Origin: Mytilus edulis
Taxonomy: Eukaryota > Mollusca > Bivalvia > Mytilida > Mytilidae
Direction of reading: 5' to 3'
Assembly (NCBI RefSeq): GCF_963676685.1
Contig: NC_092354.1
Location: 17,986,746-18,050,745 of the forward strand
DNA: 64,000 nucleotides
Shown: positions 14,601-29,600 of the stretch, in pieces
Numbering within the stretch: position 1 is the stretch's first letter
How the letters are laid out: each line of letters opens with the position of its first letter
Position numbers and translations under genes: made by a program
Notes under the pieces: generated by a model
Told to the model about the DNA's origin: nothing
Database searches by the model: none
The model's input: only the letters and a program-made list of their open reading frames with translations

Positions 14601-17600
14601 ATTAATGATGTCTTATTCTTATTTCTTTTCAGTTATCTGTGGATTTGTTGTTGTAGTTTTTCTAAAATGGAAAAATGAAACACAAGAATTATTTAGAAGA
14701 TGTTTCATGAGAAGAAAAACAGGTAAAGTAAATTTCAAGTTCAAAAATCTTTTTTTTTTAAGTCAATGACCCAAAGCGACTAACTTAAGGTGACTGATTT
14801 ATTCATTGCACACATACTTCGACATCTGGTGAATGAACAGTTATATTCTTAATTTTGATAAATCGTTGTAGATCCCGAGAAAATCGGTGTAATAAAGAAC
14901 GAACATGGAAACATATCAACTTACACTGTGGAAGGATACGAAACAAAATCTCCTGAAAGTACTCTACTTGATGAAGAACAGAGTGTTTATAAAATAGAAG
15001 GTATAATTTTCTAAAATGGATTAGAGTTCAAATTTAAAAACATTTTTATTATCTTGATCACATCAGTAGCACGTTTTGTTTTTTTCTTCAGTGTAACACA
15101 ATATTTGATAATAATATAAAAGTCCGTCGTTAAAAAGAACACAATAACAATAGGCTTTTATAAAGTTTATCATTATAATTTAAGATAGAACTTTATTTTT
15201 TAGTTTTTAGAAAATTTTAAAGACATTCTTTTTAAAAGATGCTTGCAGCAACTAAAAAAAACCTGTTCATTTATTTTATTGTTTCAGATAATGTTGATAG
15301 CAAAGTCACAGCAGTCAACATAGAAGAACATCATCTAACAATACGAGGTAAGTAGTCACTGCAATTATTACCAAAACGGACTTATGAATTCCAGAATAGC
15401 CGACCTACATTACCGATAACCTGTCAGAGTTTAATATATCCTCTTCTTTATAACAAAACATTATTGTATAAAATTTCAAAGCATATGCTTTTTTTGCGCA
15501 CCAGGGAAAAACAGAACAACCTTGTTATAGTTATTTGATGATTTTAATTACAAATAATGCAATGCCTTCCTAGGTACACTGCACTCTAAATATCCAAACT
15601 ATATTAATAGGAAGTTGCAAAATTCATGACACATATATTTTGTAAAAATCAATTGTTCCAAATTTAGATGAAGCCAATGTTATACCAATAGAAAAAGAGA
15701 TAGTGAACACAGTTGGCCGAAGCAATCTTGAGTCTTTGGAAAGTACAACCATTGAAAAACCACTGGGTATTAGTATTTACATTTAAGATTTACACTTTAA
15801 AAGTAAAACCATGTCTCAGCAGACATGCATGATATATTTTGTTCTTGTATAATGTGAAAAATATCATTGTCAATTGGGTTCTAACATCGGAAAGTTCAGC
15901 ATTATTATATACAATAGGTAGTCTTAGTTTTTGGAAGTTCAATCTCATAAATTGACGAAGAAGACAGAGCAAAGTAACAAACAAAACACAAATTGAGAGA
16001 AACCTATGAACTTCCAAGCGAAACCAGGTGACAGTTTGTGATTTTTAACTCACCTGGCCCGAAGGTGAGCTTTTCTCATCACTTGGCGTCCGGCGTCCAT
16101 CGACGTTAACTCTTACAAAAATCATCTCCTCTGAAACTAGTGGGCTAAATTAATCTAAACTTAGCCACAATCATCTTTGGGGTATCTGGTTTGAAAAATG
16201 TGTCCGATGACCCGGCCATCCAACCAAGATGGCTTTACGGCTAAAAAAAGAACATAGGGATAAAATGCAGTTTTTGGCTCATAACGCAAAAAACTCAAAT
16301 TTAACTGGGGTTTAAGTGTTTATCAGGTCAAGATCTATCTGCCCTGAAATTTTCAGATTTACGGTCAACTCGTTGTTAGGTTGCTGCCTCTGAATTGGTA
16401 ATTTTGAGGAAATTTTGCTGTTTTTTGTTATTATTTTGAATATTATTAATAGATAGAGATAAACTGTACACAGCAATAATGTACAGCAAAGTAAGACCTT
16501 AAAATAAGTCAACATGACCAAAATGGTCAATTGACCCTCTAAGGAGTTATTGTCTTTTATAGTCAATTTTTAACAATTTTCATAAAATTTGTAAAATTTT
16601 TACTAACATTTTCCACTAAAACTATTGGACCAAGTTCATTATAGATAGAACAAATTGTAAGCAGTAAGAATGTTCAGTAAAGTAAGATGTACAAACACAT
16701 CACCCTCACCAAAAACACATTTTTTTCATGAATCCATCTGCGTCCTTTGTTTAATATTCACATAGACAAGATGAGCGACAGAGCCTCTAATTTTTTAATT
16801 GAACTGAAATCATTATCTGCAATACATTTGCATAAAAGTCGTGTCGATTCAGACATGTACCAAGCAACAAAAGTTGTTGACGAACTAACACAATAGCTTC
16901 TGTGTTGTATTATTGATTCGTATTGCCAATACATAGCGGATACGGAACAGAATATCATTATTAACTCTACGGGACTCATAAATAAACTCACAATAGATAC
17001 CAGGGTTGAACTTTTGTACCTGCGCAAGACGCGCGTTTCGTCTTCAAAAGTCTGTCAATGACGCGTGAATTGAAAAAGTTGGAAACGATGAATAAAATAC
17101 GGAATTGAAGAGTTTGGAGGACTGTAGACGTTCGTCTTGTGAAAATATTTCCGAGATTAAAGTTCAAAACGCCAAAAATAAAATATGTACAAATCATTTG
17201 GGTTGTGTGTAATCTGCTGATTGGATGGAAAAGTAATCAAATGTTTTTTGCAAATACGTTGTTGGATTTTTTTCTCAAAAACTAACGGTAATAGCTCGTT
17301 AATATTGTACATTTGTTAATATTTCTTATTATCTCTGCTTCCAAACCGTCTTCTTTTGAATATTCATGTTCCGGAAAGTAAATCTCATTAGTTCCATGTG
17401 ATAAATATACATTCGTATAAATTTAACTTTTTAGTATTTGTTGTGTTATCAAACGAGTTTATACTGCACTCGTTCTATTTGTGCAGTCAAAATGCAATGA
17501 CTGTATATTTCTATGTCATATACAGTCACTGACCTGATATCACTTTTCCTCATGAATATTTAAATTGAAATTGCCGAAATTGTAATTAATTATTCATACG

Positions 17601-20600
17601 ACCTATTCAACCTGTTCTTGTTTTCAATGTATACAACGACTCAAACTACTTTCTTTTACAATTTTTAGAGAAAAAAAATATTTCACTTAAATCATTATGT
17701 TTTATGCTTATTGTTGATATTTTAGTTCATTCTCAAACAATAATTCCTTCACCATCGATTAAATGTTTCATTAGGAAATGTACATTTCATTGTGTTGTAT
17801 ATTTCTCCGCCTGCATGAGATGAGGCCTTTTTATAAAAGGGGGAGTTAAATCAAATAATAAAATTAACACTTTACAAATCAATTGAAAATGTTGTTTTAG
17901 ATTGCAGTATAAAGACAATAATAGTGCATTGACTTGACATATCAACGATATAAGGATTCGGCACGAAACGGGGAAAATGCTCGGCATAGCCTCGCTTTCC
18001 CCGTTTCTAAGCCTCATCCTTATATCGTTGATATGTCAAGTCCATGCACTATTATTGTCTATTTTTTGCGTTCTGAAAAGAGCTGACGTACTCAATACAA
18101 TATATTCATAACATTTTCATTAAATCCAAATAACTAAACAATGTGTTCCGGTATGAAATCAAGTTCACACCACTTGACATAACTCAGTGCAAACTATTGT
18201 TTATGTGTTATTTCCAAAATCAAATTGTGTGATTTAGTGACATGCTAGAGAAAACAATGTCATATTTTGAGATAACAAAACAAAAACGTTGCCTAAAACA
18301 TACAGTATTGAAGAATTGATATAAAATTTAGCTACATATTTACATTTTATGGACATCATAAATGTTGTTTAAACAACAAATGTAAGTTTTAAACTACCTT
18401 GACTGGCTATAAGCCCTTGTACGGTCGGCTGTTGTTTAAATGGTGCTTTTTACTGTACTTATGATTTTCGAGTACATTGAAATTAATTGTTGCAGATACC
18501 GAAGAAGCCACAATTTCAGCAAAAGAAGTAGATATTGTGGAAACTTTTGATAAAAATGATTCTAAATCTCTAGAGATTACTGCAGTTAACTGCGAAAAAG
18601 GTATAACTGATATATTCAAAAGTTATGAAAAGAATTAAATTTAAAACAACTACAGTAACTGTCATAGTATTAATATTCTGCTAAACCTGCTGACAAAAAT
18701 GTTGCTTTTATTGAAGGTTAAATGTTATTGCCACTTGTAATTGTATCATATGCAAAGTTTATTGTAGATGATTTATGCAATGACGTAAATGATACAATAT
18801 TAAAAAACCATTTGATTTCTTATAATTTTATAGATTTTGGACTTTTAAAGTGACAACTAAACGAGTCGAAAGTAAATAAACTCATGAAAGATACCAGGAT
18901 TAAATTTTATAATTACGCTAGACGAGTGTTTCGTCTACAAAAGACCCATCAGTGGAGATCGAATCCAAAAAAGTAAAAAGGCCAAATAAAGAACAAAGTT
19001 GAAGAGCATTGAGGGTCAAAATACCTTAAAGTTTTGCCAAATACATCAACCTTAAAAATTAATAATGATTCTATGAGCTATAGTATATATAAGAAATTTG
19101 AATTGTAATCTACATTAGACATACTATTTGTTTTTTTAAGGTTGTGGATATCTATCTCCAACCATTATCAATTTAATCATTTTCTCTTTGAATGTCCATG
19201 AACAAATGGAGGTATGGGATATATGCAAATGAGAAAAAAACGAAATATTTGTACATACACTTTTGATATTTTTAATTGTACTGGTATATCAAAATATTTT
19301 TGAATTCATTACTTAAAGTTCAGAATGAAATATAAGTTAATGAACTTATATGGAGAATTTTGTTATCAATAAATAGTAGTGGACTGCTTTTAGTAAAGTC
19401 TGTACTTTTCTGTTATAAATCAGAACACAATCATAAATCCTGATATTAAATATAAAAAAAAAGATGTGGTATGACTGTTAATGAGACAACTTTCCAAAAC
19501 AGACTAACATGACACATAAATTAACAACTATAGGTGACTGTAGAGCCTTCGACATTTAACAAAGCCAATACCGCATAATCAGCATTTACAGGCCCCGAAA
19601 TAACAATGTAAAACAATTCAAACGAGAAAACTAACGCCCTTATTTATTTTTGAATAAATTGAAGCCTAGTTCATTTTAAAGAAATGCAATATATTCAAAT
19701 TTCCAAATGAAGAACAATTGACGCTAGAAATAGATAATGATTGCATGGAATAATCATGAGTGCACGGATTGTAAAGATTATAAGACTAAATCAGTCATAT
19801 TATTAAGAGGGTGTCCATGGAAAAAACAGGCAGTGGATGGCACATATTTTTTTTAAGTTTTGTTCATCTGTTTCATATCACAAATTCATTCTTTCTCAAA
19901 GTTTTTTTTTTATCAACTGCAACAAATTATGAGAAAAGAAATACATAGAAAGCACTGAAAATTCACTGAAAAAGGGGAGATAACTCTTCATTTTGTACAA
20001 AATTTTGTTGCATTGTTAGTGAACTTTGAAATCATTTTCGTAGCCATCCACAGTTGATTCAAAAATATCTTTGACATATATATCCTTTGTATGATATACA
20101 CATTGCATTGGAACCAAAAATTCAGTGGGAACAACAATTTGTTGGATTTGCCTGATATTTACTTGGACAGCCTCTAAATTTTATATCATTGCGAAAAATT
20201 ATAATTGATGCATTATGAACTTATCTTCTACATGAAATGAATTTAGCAAGGAATTAAGATTGAGGTTAATATATATAGAAATAATATCACATATAAAAAT
20301 AATTAAAACAACAGTTATCATAAACATCAAAAGAATGATTTAAATTAAAAACAGTTAATTAATTTTACGCCTTTGTTTTTCATATTAATTTGAATGTTTG
20401 AAGTAATATTAAACAATGTCCATTATGTTATCCTTTCTAGTTGAACCAAGAGTAGATGACATCAAGTACTATTTACGAATAGTTCATTTACTATTCAGAG
20501 TGGTATGTCCAGTAGTGAGAATGTATTTTAACCAGGATACATGTATCAAACCTGAGCAGTTACGAAAAACACTTGATACAAATAAAGCACAGTTGAGACG

Positions 20601-23600
20601 AAAATACAGAATGAAAGATTTTGTCATCAATAATGACCAGTGGAAATTATTATATGATCATGTTAAGGGTAAAAAGTTAACTCAGTAGGATATATTAATA
20701 ATGTTAAATAGTTTTGTGTCTGCTACATTGTATCTGTAGTTATACTCAAGGACTGTTATAGGTAAAAAAAAGATATATTAATAATCGTTTTACCTGTGAT
20801 ACAATGAGTTTTGTAAATGGAAATTGACGCTTGTTTTAATAATGTTTACATTCCTTTCATTCTTGGGGATTCAACTGAAGTTCAAATGGATACGGATGAA
20901 AGTGAATAACGATATTTTTTTACTACTTTTGACAAAACTGAACCAAACTGGCTGCTACAAGAGAATTATTATTTCAATATTTAATTTATAATTTATCAAA
21001 AATTGAACATAAACAAATTATACTTTAATTAATTTTCTATATATCGTAGCTAATATCAATTTAATTATTTCTTACAAGGTTTATAATTATATGTCTTTAT
21101 TTCATTTCAAGGAAAAACACTTACTTCAGAGGATTTTGACTTAGGACTCATGATATATCTATTACCAACAATTAAGTCTATCGACCTCGGGGATTTATAT
21201 CCAGTCAAAACTAATACGAGAATCAATGCAACGCTTACCAGAATTAAATATATAAGAAATAATGTTATTCAAAGCATAGTCGAATCACATTCAGATGAAA
21301 ATTATCATCAATTTCTGGATGATCTTGAAGAGGTAAGAACATTGTTGTTTGTGTTCGTGTAGTTGGTTGATTACAAACCTTTGATCAGTCTTCATGTCGT
21401 TTCATTCAATACCAGTTGGTAAAGAAATAGGGTTTGGTATTTTGATCATAAAAAATACACTGAGAACAGACAAAAGTTTTGGTATTAAAACAACATTTAC
21501 AGATAAGCAGTATTTTTTATGCTGCACATCTACATTTTGAAATCTCACCCCTTGTATATTGTGATTAAACAAATAAGTTCAATAAACAATAACTGAACAT
21601 AAATTGATATAAAAAAGACGTTAATTTCTAGTTATACCTGAGTTTAATTTTTTTTTTTAATCTAAACATAATGTGTTTGGCCTTTTTAATGTATGCACGA
21701 AAGTTTGAAGAGAAACATAAGTTGTCTTGCAACTAGTCACTTAAAAGAGCCCCGATGACTGATTGTTCGAAGATGTTTAATAACTATAGGTGTATTCCAC
21801 CATTGATTTTTCCCTATTAGTCTTTGTTAAATTGACACTTTTAAAAAAATTGTACAGTATTTACCTTTATTTCAACCAAAGAAATACTTTGCATGTTTAA
21901 AGTTTAATCCTTTCCAGTGATACAGTGAAAATTTCACACTACATTTCATTGTATATAAGAAAGTAACCTACGCCGGAAGTAAACAACCCAATTTTTACAC
22001 TGTTATTTACTGGTTACCTGCTTTGGTAACTATGTAACCTTTACGTTCCAAAATATTTTTTAAGACCATCAAATAAAAAAAGAATGATGCTTTGAGACAT
22101 CCAACATACATATTTACGACTCAGAAAAATTTAAGTGCATTGAAATGCAGGGTTAATTTTCTACAACTGTCAAATTCAAGGGAATATTTTTTTAGGCCTA
22201 CTTTCGTTACATGATTTGGTGGTATTACACCTATACTGCTCGCATGTCAAAGCTAAGTAAGGAGTTTGAATCACGTACGCGGCAGCTTTTGTTGAATCAA
22301 ATCCAGGTTTTCTGACTTCCTCAACCAATAAATATGACAACTGCTATATAGCCAAAACCAATCAAGCAATCAATAAATCAATTAATATTTATAGACAGTT
22401 GGTTTGTCAAGAAGCTGATTTCTTTTGTTTTCTTGAATTACGATCATGACAATGTTGCATTTATAATTAAACAGTTACTTCACAATAAGTTTCAGATTTA
22501 TAACTTCTGCTAGTAAAATTCTACTGAATAAATTATACACATAATTTATCACATATCCTATTTAATAATTTATACGTTCATGTTCTGCTAATAGATTTTT
22601 TTTAATAGGCTGTACTTAATTTGTTGCCACCACATACATATTTCAAGGAGAATGACAAAGACAAGAAACAACTTATTGGTAAGATGCATTAGTTAATCAA
22701 TTTGAAGGAAATCTTTGTTTTGTTTTTTTATGTTTGTTGAATAAACACTTGATTATCACAAAATTGTTTTTTTTTTATTAATTCTCTAATTGCCAAGGGT
22801 ACATAATTAAGAACCGTGTTTTAGAAATGCTCTAACGGCCTGGGAAGCAGAACATGCAAGGGGCTAAAAAGGTTAACATTTTTCTATAGATTATGCGTTT
22901 ACTAAATAAAACATGTTAATGCGAATAACAGATGTAATATTTCTGCCCCTTATCCAAAATATCCTCATTTTCATGGTATTCAAAATATCTCGCCCTTCAG
23001 TCTGCTTACATTAAGTAGTATTATCAGTGTGTTAATTTTTACTTAGTTCAATTCTTGAATATATATGACGTGAGTACCACTGAATAAAACAATCACAAGT
23101 GACCATGTATGTTTCCAATTTGCTTAAACCTAATTATTTGTATCCAACAGATGGGTTTGTGTTGCACCAATCTGAAGTGTGCTTTGTATATGTTGTATAG
23201 TGTTGTTGATTCCAGTTTGTTGTATTTTGATTATTCTTTAACAAAGCATTCTTATAACTTTTTATCTTGATTTTTTTCGTTTATTTATTTCAGATAGACT
23301 CCTTTTATTGAATCCCATAAATGTTAACAATGATAAGCTGTTTGCCTTTATCGCTATGTCTGAAATATATCCTTCTATAATACTACAGAAACTCATTTCT
23401 GAATTTTTGACATTAAATGAATTAAAAATAGAACAAGTACTAGAAGAAGAAAAACATCAGCTTTATCACAAACGACATAAAACAGAAAAATGCTGTACGT
23501 GCATAGAAATATCAGCAACATATATGAAAGTGCTTACCGAAGAACAATGGGAAGCATTGTATGAATTGAGGGGTTGTACCAATAGTAATGACTGTAAATG

Positions 23601-26600
23601 TATGCTCAAAATATGTAGTAAATCAGTTGTTCCGAGGAAAGATTTCAAACTTGATTCATGTGATTTGTCATTGGTCGTGTCACTGATTCTTTATATACCA
23701 AAAATATTGAAATATTTTCTTTGCATTTACGGTTTTCGCAACTTCTTGGTGAATTATCAACATACAATTTACCATTATATGGAGAACAAGAGATGTTGTA
23801 AATGTAAAGAACAGCTAACTGGAAAATTAATACTAAAAGAAAAGGAATGGAATAAGATTTTTATTAGAGATAACAATAAATCTTGCCAGAACAGTAATAA
23901 GAACTGTTGTTGCCGTTATAAACCAATAGATGGAATCGAATGCTCAAACGTGAAAGCGACGTTGTTGTCAAAAATTGTATATGCGGCAGGCCCTATAAGT
24001 GTTCTTACAAAAATTGGACAAGAAACGTTCTTATACTTTATAAATTGGACAATTGATGATGTAAAATTATCTGGGGCGTTAAAAGAACTATTAAGAATGA
24101 TAAAACCAGATGAAACATTTTCTCGTGACATTTTACATCGGATAACATCCAGTAACTTCACTCAACTAGATAAAACTTTGACACAACATATTAATCCGCA
24201 TAGATGGATTTCAAGACACTTGCAACATCAACAGGTATGTCTTTTACTGTAATTAATCTCCTAAAGCATTAAGAATGGAAACGGGAATGATGTCAAAGAA
24301 ACCTCAATCCGATCTAATAGAATAAAACATCCCATGGCCACTAATGGGTCTTCATCACAGCGGGAAAATCCCGAAAACAGAGGCGGGCTTTAGCTGGCAT
24401 CTTTTACAAAAGTGTGATAAGAGAATGACTTCCATGTTAAAGGCCTCAAAGAGACCTATAGTTGTTAATTTCTGTGTCATTTTGGTCTCTTGTGGAGAGT
24501 TGTCTCATTTGCAATCATAACACATCTTCTTTTTTATATAAACATAGGACATATGGTCAATACATACAAATGTCTTCTTTGAGATAACCACTGATTAGAA
24601 TGAAATCATGCAGGGCATGGATATTCCTTATGCGAAGTTTAACCAATGTTATTACTTTCACCATCCAAGATGGCAGCCAGCTGGAGACTTCGTTTTACAA
24701 AGGACTCTATAGACAATACTAACACATTTTTTCTTTTAGAGAACCCCTAAACGGAATGAAATCAACATGGTATGAATGTTCCTGATTGGATGCTGACCAA
24801 GAGTTACTGTGTTGAAGCCCATCAACAATCGTAGGGGGCTTATAGCCGAGGACTTCGTTTAACATAGGACAAAATGAGCAATACATACAGATGTCTTCTT
24901 TGAGAAACCACAGACTGGAATGAAACCAAATATGGCATGAATGTTCCTAATGAGGTGTTGACCAATTGTTGTTACTTTGTAGCTGATTGATCATCAAAGA
25001 TTGCCGTAAGCGGGGATTTACTTTAACACTGGACCATATAGAAAATACATACAAATTTCTTCTTTTAGAGATAAGCTTAATGGAATGAAATCAAACATGG
25101 CATACATATCCCATGAGGTGCTGATCAAGTGTTGTAACTTTGTCGGCCATCCATCGTCCAACATGGCCGCCAGTTTAGACTTACATGTAGTTTACCATAT
25201 GACCCTATGAGAAATGCATACAAAAATGCATACAACTGTTTTCTTTTAGGTAACCACTGAATTGAATGAAACCAAACACGGCTTGAATATTCCTAATGAG
25301 GTGCTGGTCATGTGTTGTTTCTTTGTAGCCAATTAAACATCAAAGACGGCTGCCAGAGGAAACTTAAGTAATGAAAAACCCCTATGTGAAATACTTAAAA
25401 AAGTTTTCTTTTGAAGAACCACTGGATGGAATTAAACCAAACATGACATAAATGTTCCTTATCAGGTGCTCATCCGATCCACTAACAAAGATGGTTGTCA
25501 ATGGGGAACTTTATTAAACAAAAGATACTTAGGGAAATGTATTACTTTTGAGGTGCTTACCATGTGTTGTTACTTTGTAGCTGATTTGTCATTACCAATA
25601 TGAAGTAATTTTCTACAATTTCAATGAATTTGTGAGTGATTTCTGTACTTACAAAAATCTTCTGCGTTTGATTAATGTACGATGCTAAAATAAATATTAA
25701 ATCTAATTTGGCCTCGATGATTATAAGTATATCAGTTATGATTTTAATCTCTTTTTTAACATGAATTCAAAAAAAGTAGAATCAGGTGAGCGACACATGC
25801 TCTTGAGAGCCAGTAGTTGAATTTAACCTAAATGGACAGTTTTCATTTTTTTTACCCTGGTATCTATAATGACTTAATTTTTACAGTATTCGCACGGCAT
25901 TTAGTTCATAGATTTTGAAAACATGTCTTTTTAATTTTTGTTCTCAGGCCACAACTGGAAAATCTCTTCAAATTCTTCTACTCGATAAAGGTATGTAATG
26001 TTCATTAATAAATGATAATAGAAATACAAATTCAAAAAAAAAAGTTGTGATGTTTCACTACTGTCGCGGTTTAGCAGGGGAATGTTTTGAAATATCAGAT
26101 TGTGTATGTGCATATTCTGAAATAGAAGACGGTTTTTCAGTATTTTTTTAGGGAAAGATTGCATGAAATGCAATCAAAACAATATGTTACTGCCTTGATA
26201 TCTATTCCTTTCAAGGCTTATCACTACCTTTTTTACACACAAAATATAGTGCATTGATCGTAACAGTCTATACTTCCGATCCATGAACATTTCCAGAAAT
26301 TAATCAATGAAATACATTATATATATGCTCAGATATTCAAGTCACAAAACGATGTTACGCCTGTCAAGAAAATTGCATGACTTTTGCAAGGTGCAGGAAT
26401 ATAATATCTGTTTTTAAAAAATAAACGGTGTCATTGCTAAAGTCATTTTTAAAGTATGAAGATACATCTGTATCTCCCATTCTCCAGTATTGTAATTAAA
26501 TCAACCACAACACATGCTTTATTGACAATTCAATATTCAATTTTACTTCCCACTGATAAATTTACGCAGACTTTAAAAATAAAATTGAGAAAGGGAATGG

Positions 26601-29600
26601 TGAATATGTCAAAGCGACAACCACCCGACCATAGAGCAGACAACAGCCGAAGGCAACCAATGGGTCTTCAATGTAGCGAGAATTCCTGCACCCGTAGGTG
26701 TCCTTCAGCTGGCCCCATAAAATATGCATAATAGCACAGTGATAATGGACGTCATACTAAACTCCGAATTATACACAAGAAACTAAAATTTAAAATCATA
26801 CAAGACTAACAAAGCCCAGAGGCTTCTGACTTGGTACAGGCGCAAAATTACGGCGGGGTTAAACATGTTTATGAGATCTCAACCCTCCCCCTATACCTCT
26901 AGCCAATGTAGAAAAGTAAAAGAATAACAATACGTACATTAAAATTCAGTTCAAGAGAAGTCCGAGTCCGATGTCAAAAGATGTAACAAAAGAAAATAAA
27001 TAAAATGACAATAATACATAAATAACAACAGATTACTAGCAGTTAACTGACATGCCAGCTCCAGACATCAATTAAACTGATTGAAAGATTATGTCTTCAT
27101 CATATGAATATCAGGTACAATCCCTCCCGTTAGGGGTTTATTTACCCTTTTGTGCTCACAATAACTTTAAGTGTATTATTTGTTGCTATATATCATATTT
27201 GTTTTTGTATCTAGTAATGTGTCCATAAAGCAAGCCGTTGGTTTCCTCTTTTGAATTGATCTATATTTATATTTTCATGGCCTTTCTAAAGCACAGTTAC
27301 ATATTGTGCTTAATAGTTATCAAAGGTACCAGGGTTATAATTTAGTACGCCAGACTCGCGTTTCGTCTACATAAAACTCATCAGTAAATCTCATATCGAA
27401 ATATTTAAGCCAAACAAGTTCAAATTTGAAGAGCATTGAGGGTCCAAAATTTTCAAAAAGTTGTGCCAAATACGGAAATACAGTCTGGGATAGTGAAAAT
27501 CCTTTGTTTTTCGAAAGAAAAAAACATTTTTTTTTTTAAAATTTGTGAAAATTACCATATTATTGACATTCATGTCAACACCGAAATGTTGACTACTGGC
27601 TGGTACGAAACAAAACGTCCACCAGCAGTTGCATCTACCAAGTAGTGTAAATAGTTATCAAAGGTACCTTAAAGTTGATGTTGTATAATGATCTTTAAAT
27701 TATTAAGCAGGATCTGTTTCCGCTTCCGAATCACCCAATTTTTTAGTGTGGTTCGTATTGGTAAATCTTTTGTTTTCTGTGTTGTGTTTTGTGTACTGGT
27801 GTTTATCTTAACGTCGGGTTTTCAGGTTTTTTTTTTTTATTTTGCCATGGCATCGTCAGTAAGTTCCAGACAGATGAGTTTGGATATCTTCTGCCTCTGT
27901 TTATTCCTACGTCATTTTGTCATTATTGGCGTGTTGTCTTTAGAAATTTAAAAACACATCCTGTTATTTTTAAATGAACCTCGTTACATTCTCGATATGC
28001 GTTTTCAAGTTCTTGACTTCGTTTTTGTTCTGTTATACATGTTCCTTCAATATGAAATGAAGGATTTTTCTTCGAACTATTGTTGCAGTCTACATAAATG
28101 AAGATATTTGTTTTTGTAAGGGTGAACATTTACCGGATTTGTAATCACATAAGCAACACGACGGGTGCCACATGTGGATCTGCCTACCCTTCCGGAGCAC
28201 CTGAGATCACCCCCAGTTTTTGGTGGGGTTCGTGTTGTTTATTCTTTAGTTTTCTCTGTTGTGTCATGTGTACTGTTGTTTTTCTGTTTGTCTTTTTCAA
28301 TTTTAGCCATGGCGTTGTCAGTTTGTTTTAGATTTATGAGTTTGACTGTCCCTTTGGTATCTTTCGTCCCACTTTTTTTAAACGTATTTTCACGTCTTAA
28401 CTTAAGAAAGTTAAAACGAAATAAGTTACACAGTTTGCTACAAAAATTTTACGATATACATAGGGTTAGTAATTTCTTACGGTGTAAAAGAAAAAAGCTC
28501 GAACCCCATATGAAATTTACTGACCTTATATGTATCGTAGTATGTCAATAGCACATTATGTTACCGTCTGTGACAATATGTGGCATTTGGACTAGTGGCA
28601 TATCTAGCGATCAAGTTTTCAATATGAATAATTTCCCATGGTTTGTGTACAACAAATGTCATCATTTACAATTTATTAGCTTTTAATGCATTTATTCCAA
28701 TCGTCCAGTATCAACGTCTTCGTGTTTTGTCATTGTGAAACGTTTCAAATTTTTCTAAACGTCTTGTTCATGTTGTTGTTTATTTGAAGTAATAGGTAGT
28801 TGTGCAATTTTGCCGCATTTTCATGAAATTTTAGAAGCAGTTTGAGTATATAGAACTGTAAATTGATAACGATGAAAATAGATATTAAGTAAGTTTTATA
28901 CTTTTATATATATAATATACAGCCCTGACAATGTTCTGTAAAAACTCACAAGAAGTACAAATATATCAAATGCACGTAAATATTCCTTAAAATTGACATG
29001 ATACTGCCACTAAAATGTCTGTTTTGTATGAAAGTAATAGGGGTTTCGAATTCGTATTTGTTATAAATTACTCAACGGTTTCTCTGTGATATATTAAAAC
29101 GTATAAAAATAGAAATTCTTACCAAGACGTCACGATCATTTTTGCCTTTTTTAAGTGCTTTTCCACGCTGTACAGAAGATTCAATTTTCATTCTAAAAAG
29201 ATTATATCGGCGACCCCCTATAAATTTAATATCAATAAAAAGGACAGTTAGGTGACTAAACGTCACTTTTATATAGAACATTCTTAGAACAGGCTTACAA
29301 AAAATATTAATTTTGAGACAAAATCCCTGTACTTATCTACTATATTCACATGTATTTACTACATTTATTCTACTATTTTCCGGAAATTATATTTGTTATA
29401 TCTCAAAAGTTCACAAAGTTCCATTATTTGAGATAATAATATAATGTGTAATATACAATTCAATTTGGGAAGATGCAATCATATCTTAACTTATTAAATG
29501 AGTGCCCTTTAGGTTGTAGTGGATTTTTTTTTATTACAAATTAAAGCATTTTCTGTCTAAAATCTAATTGATAATGTCTTACATATCCTAAATCATTTAG

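Noticed and set aside
27391-28551. ORFs of 60-128 codons
   Set aside because: They lie within dispersed repeats with other copies in the window (27318-27500, 27690-27960, 28095-28380).
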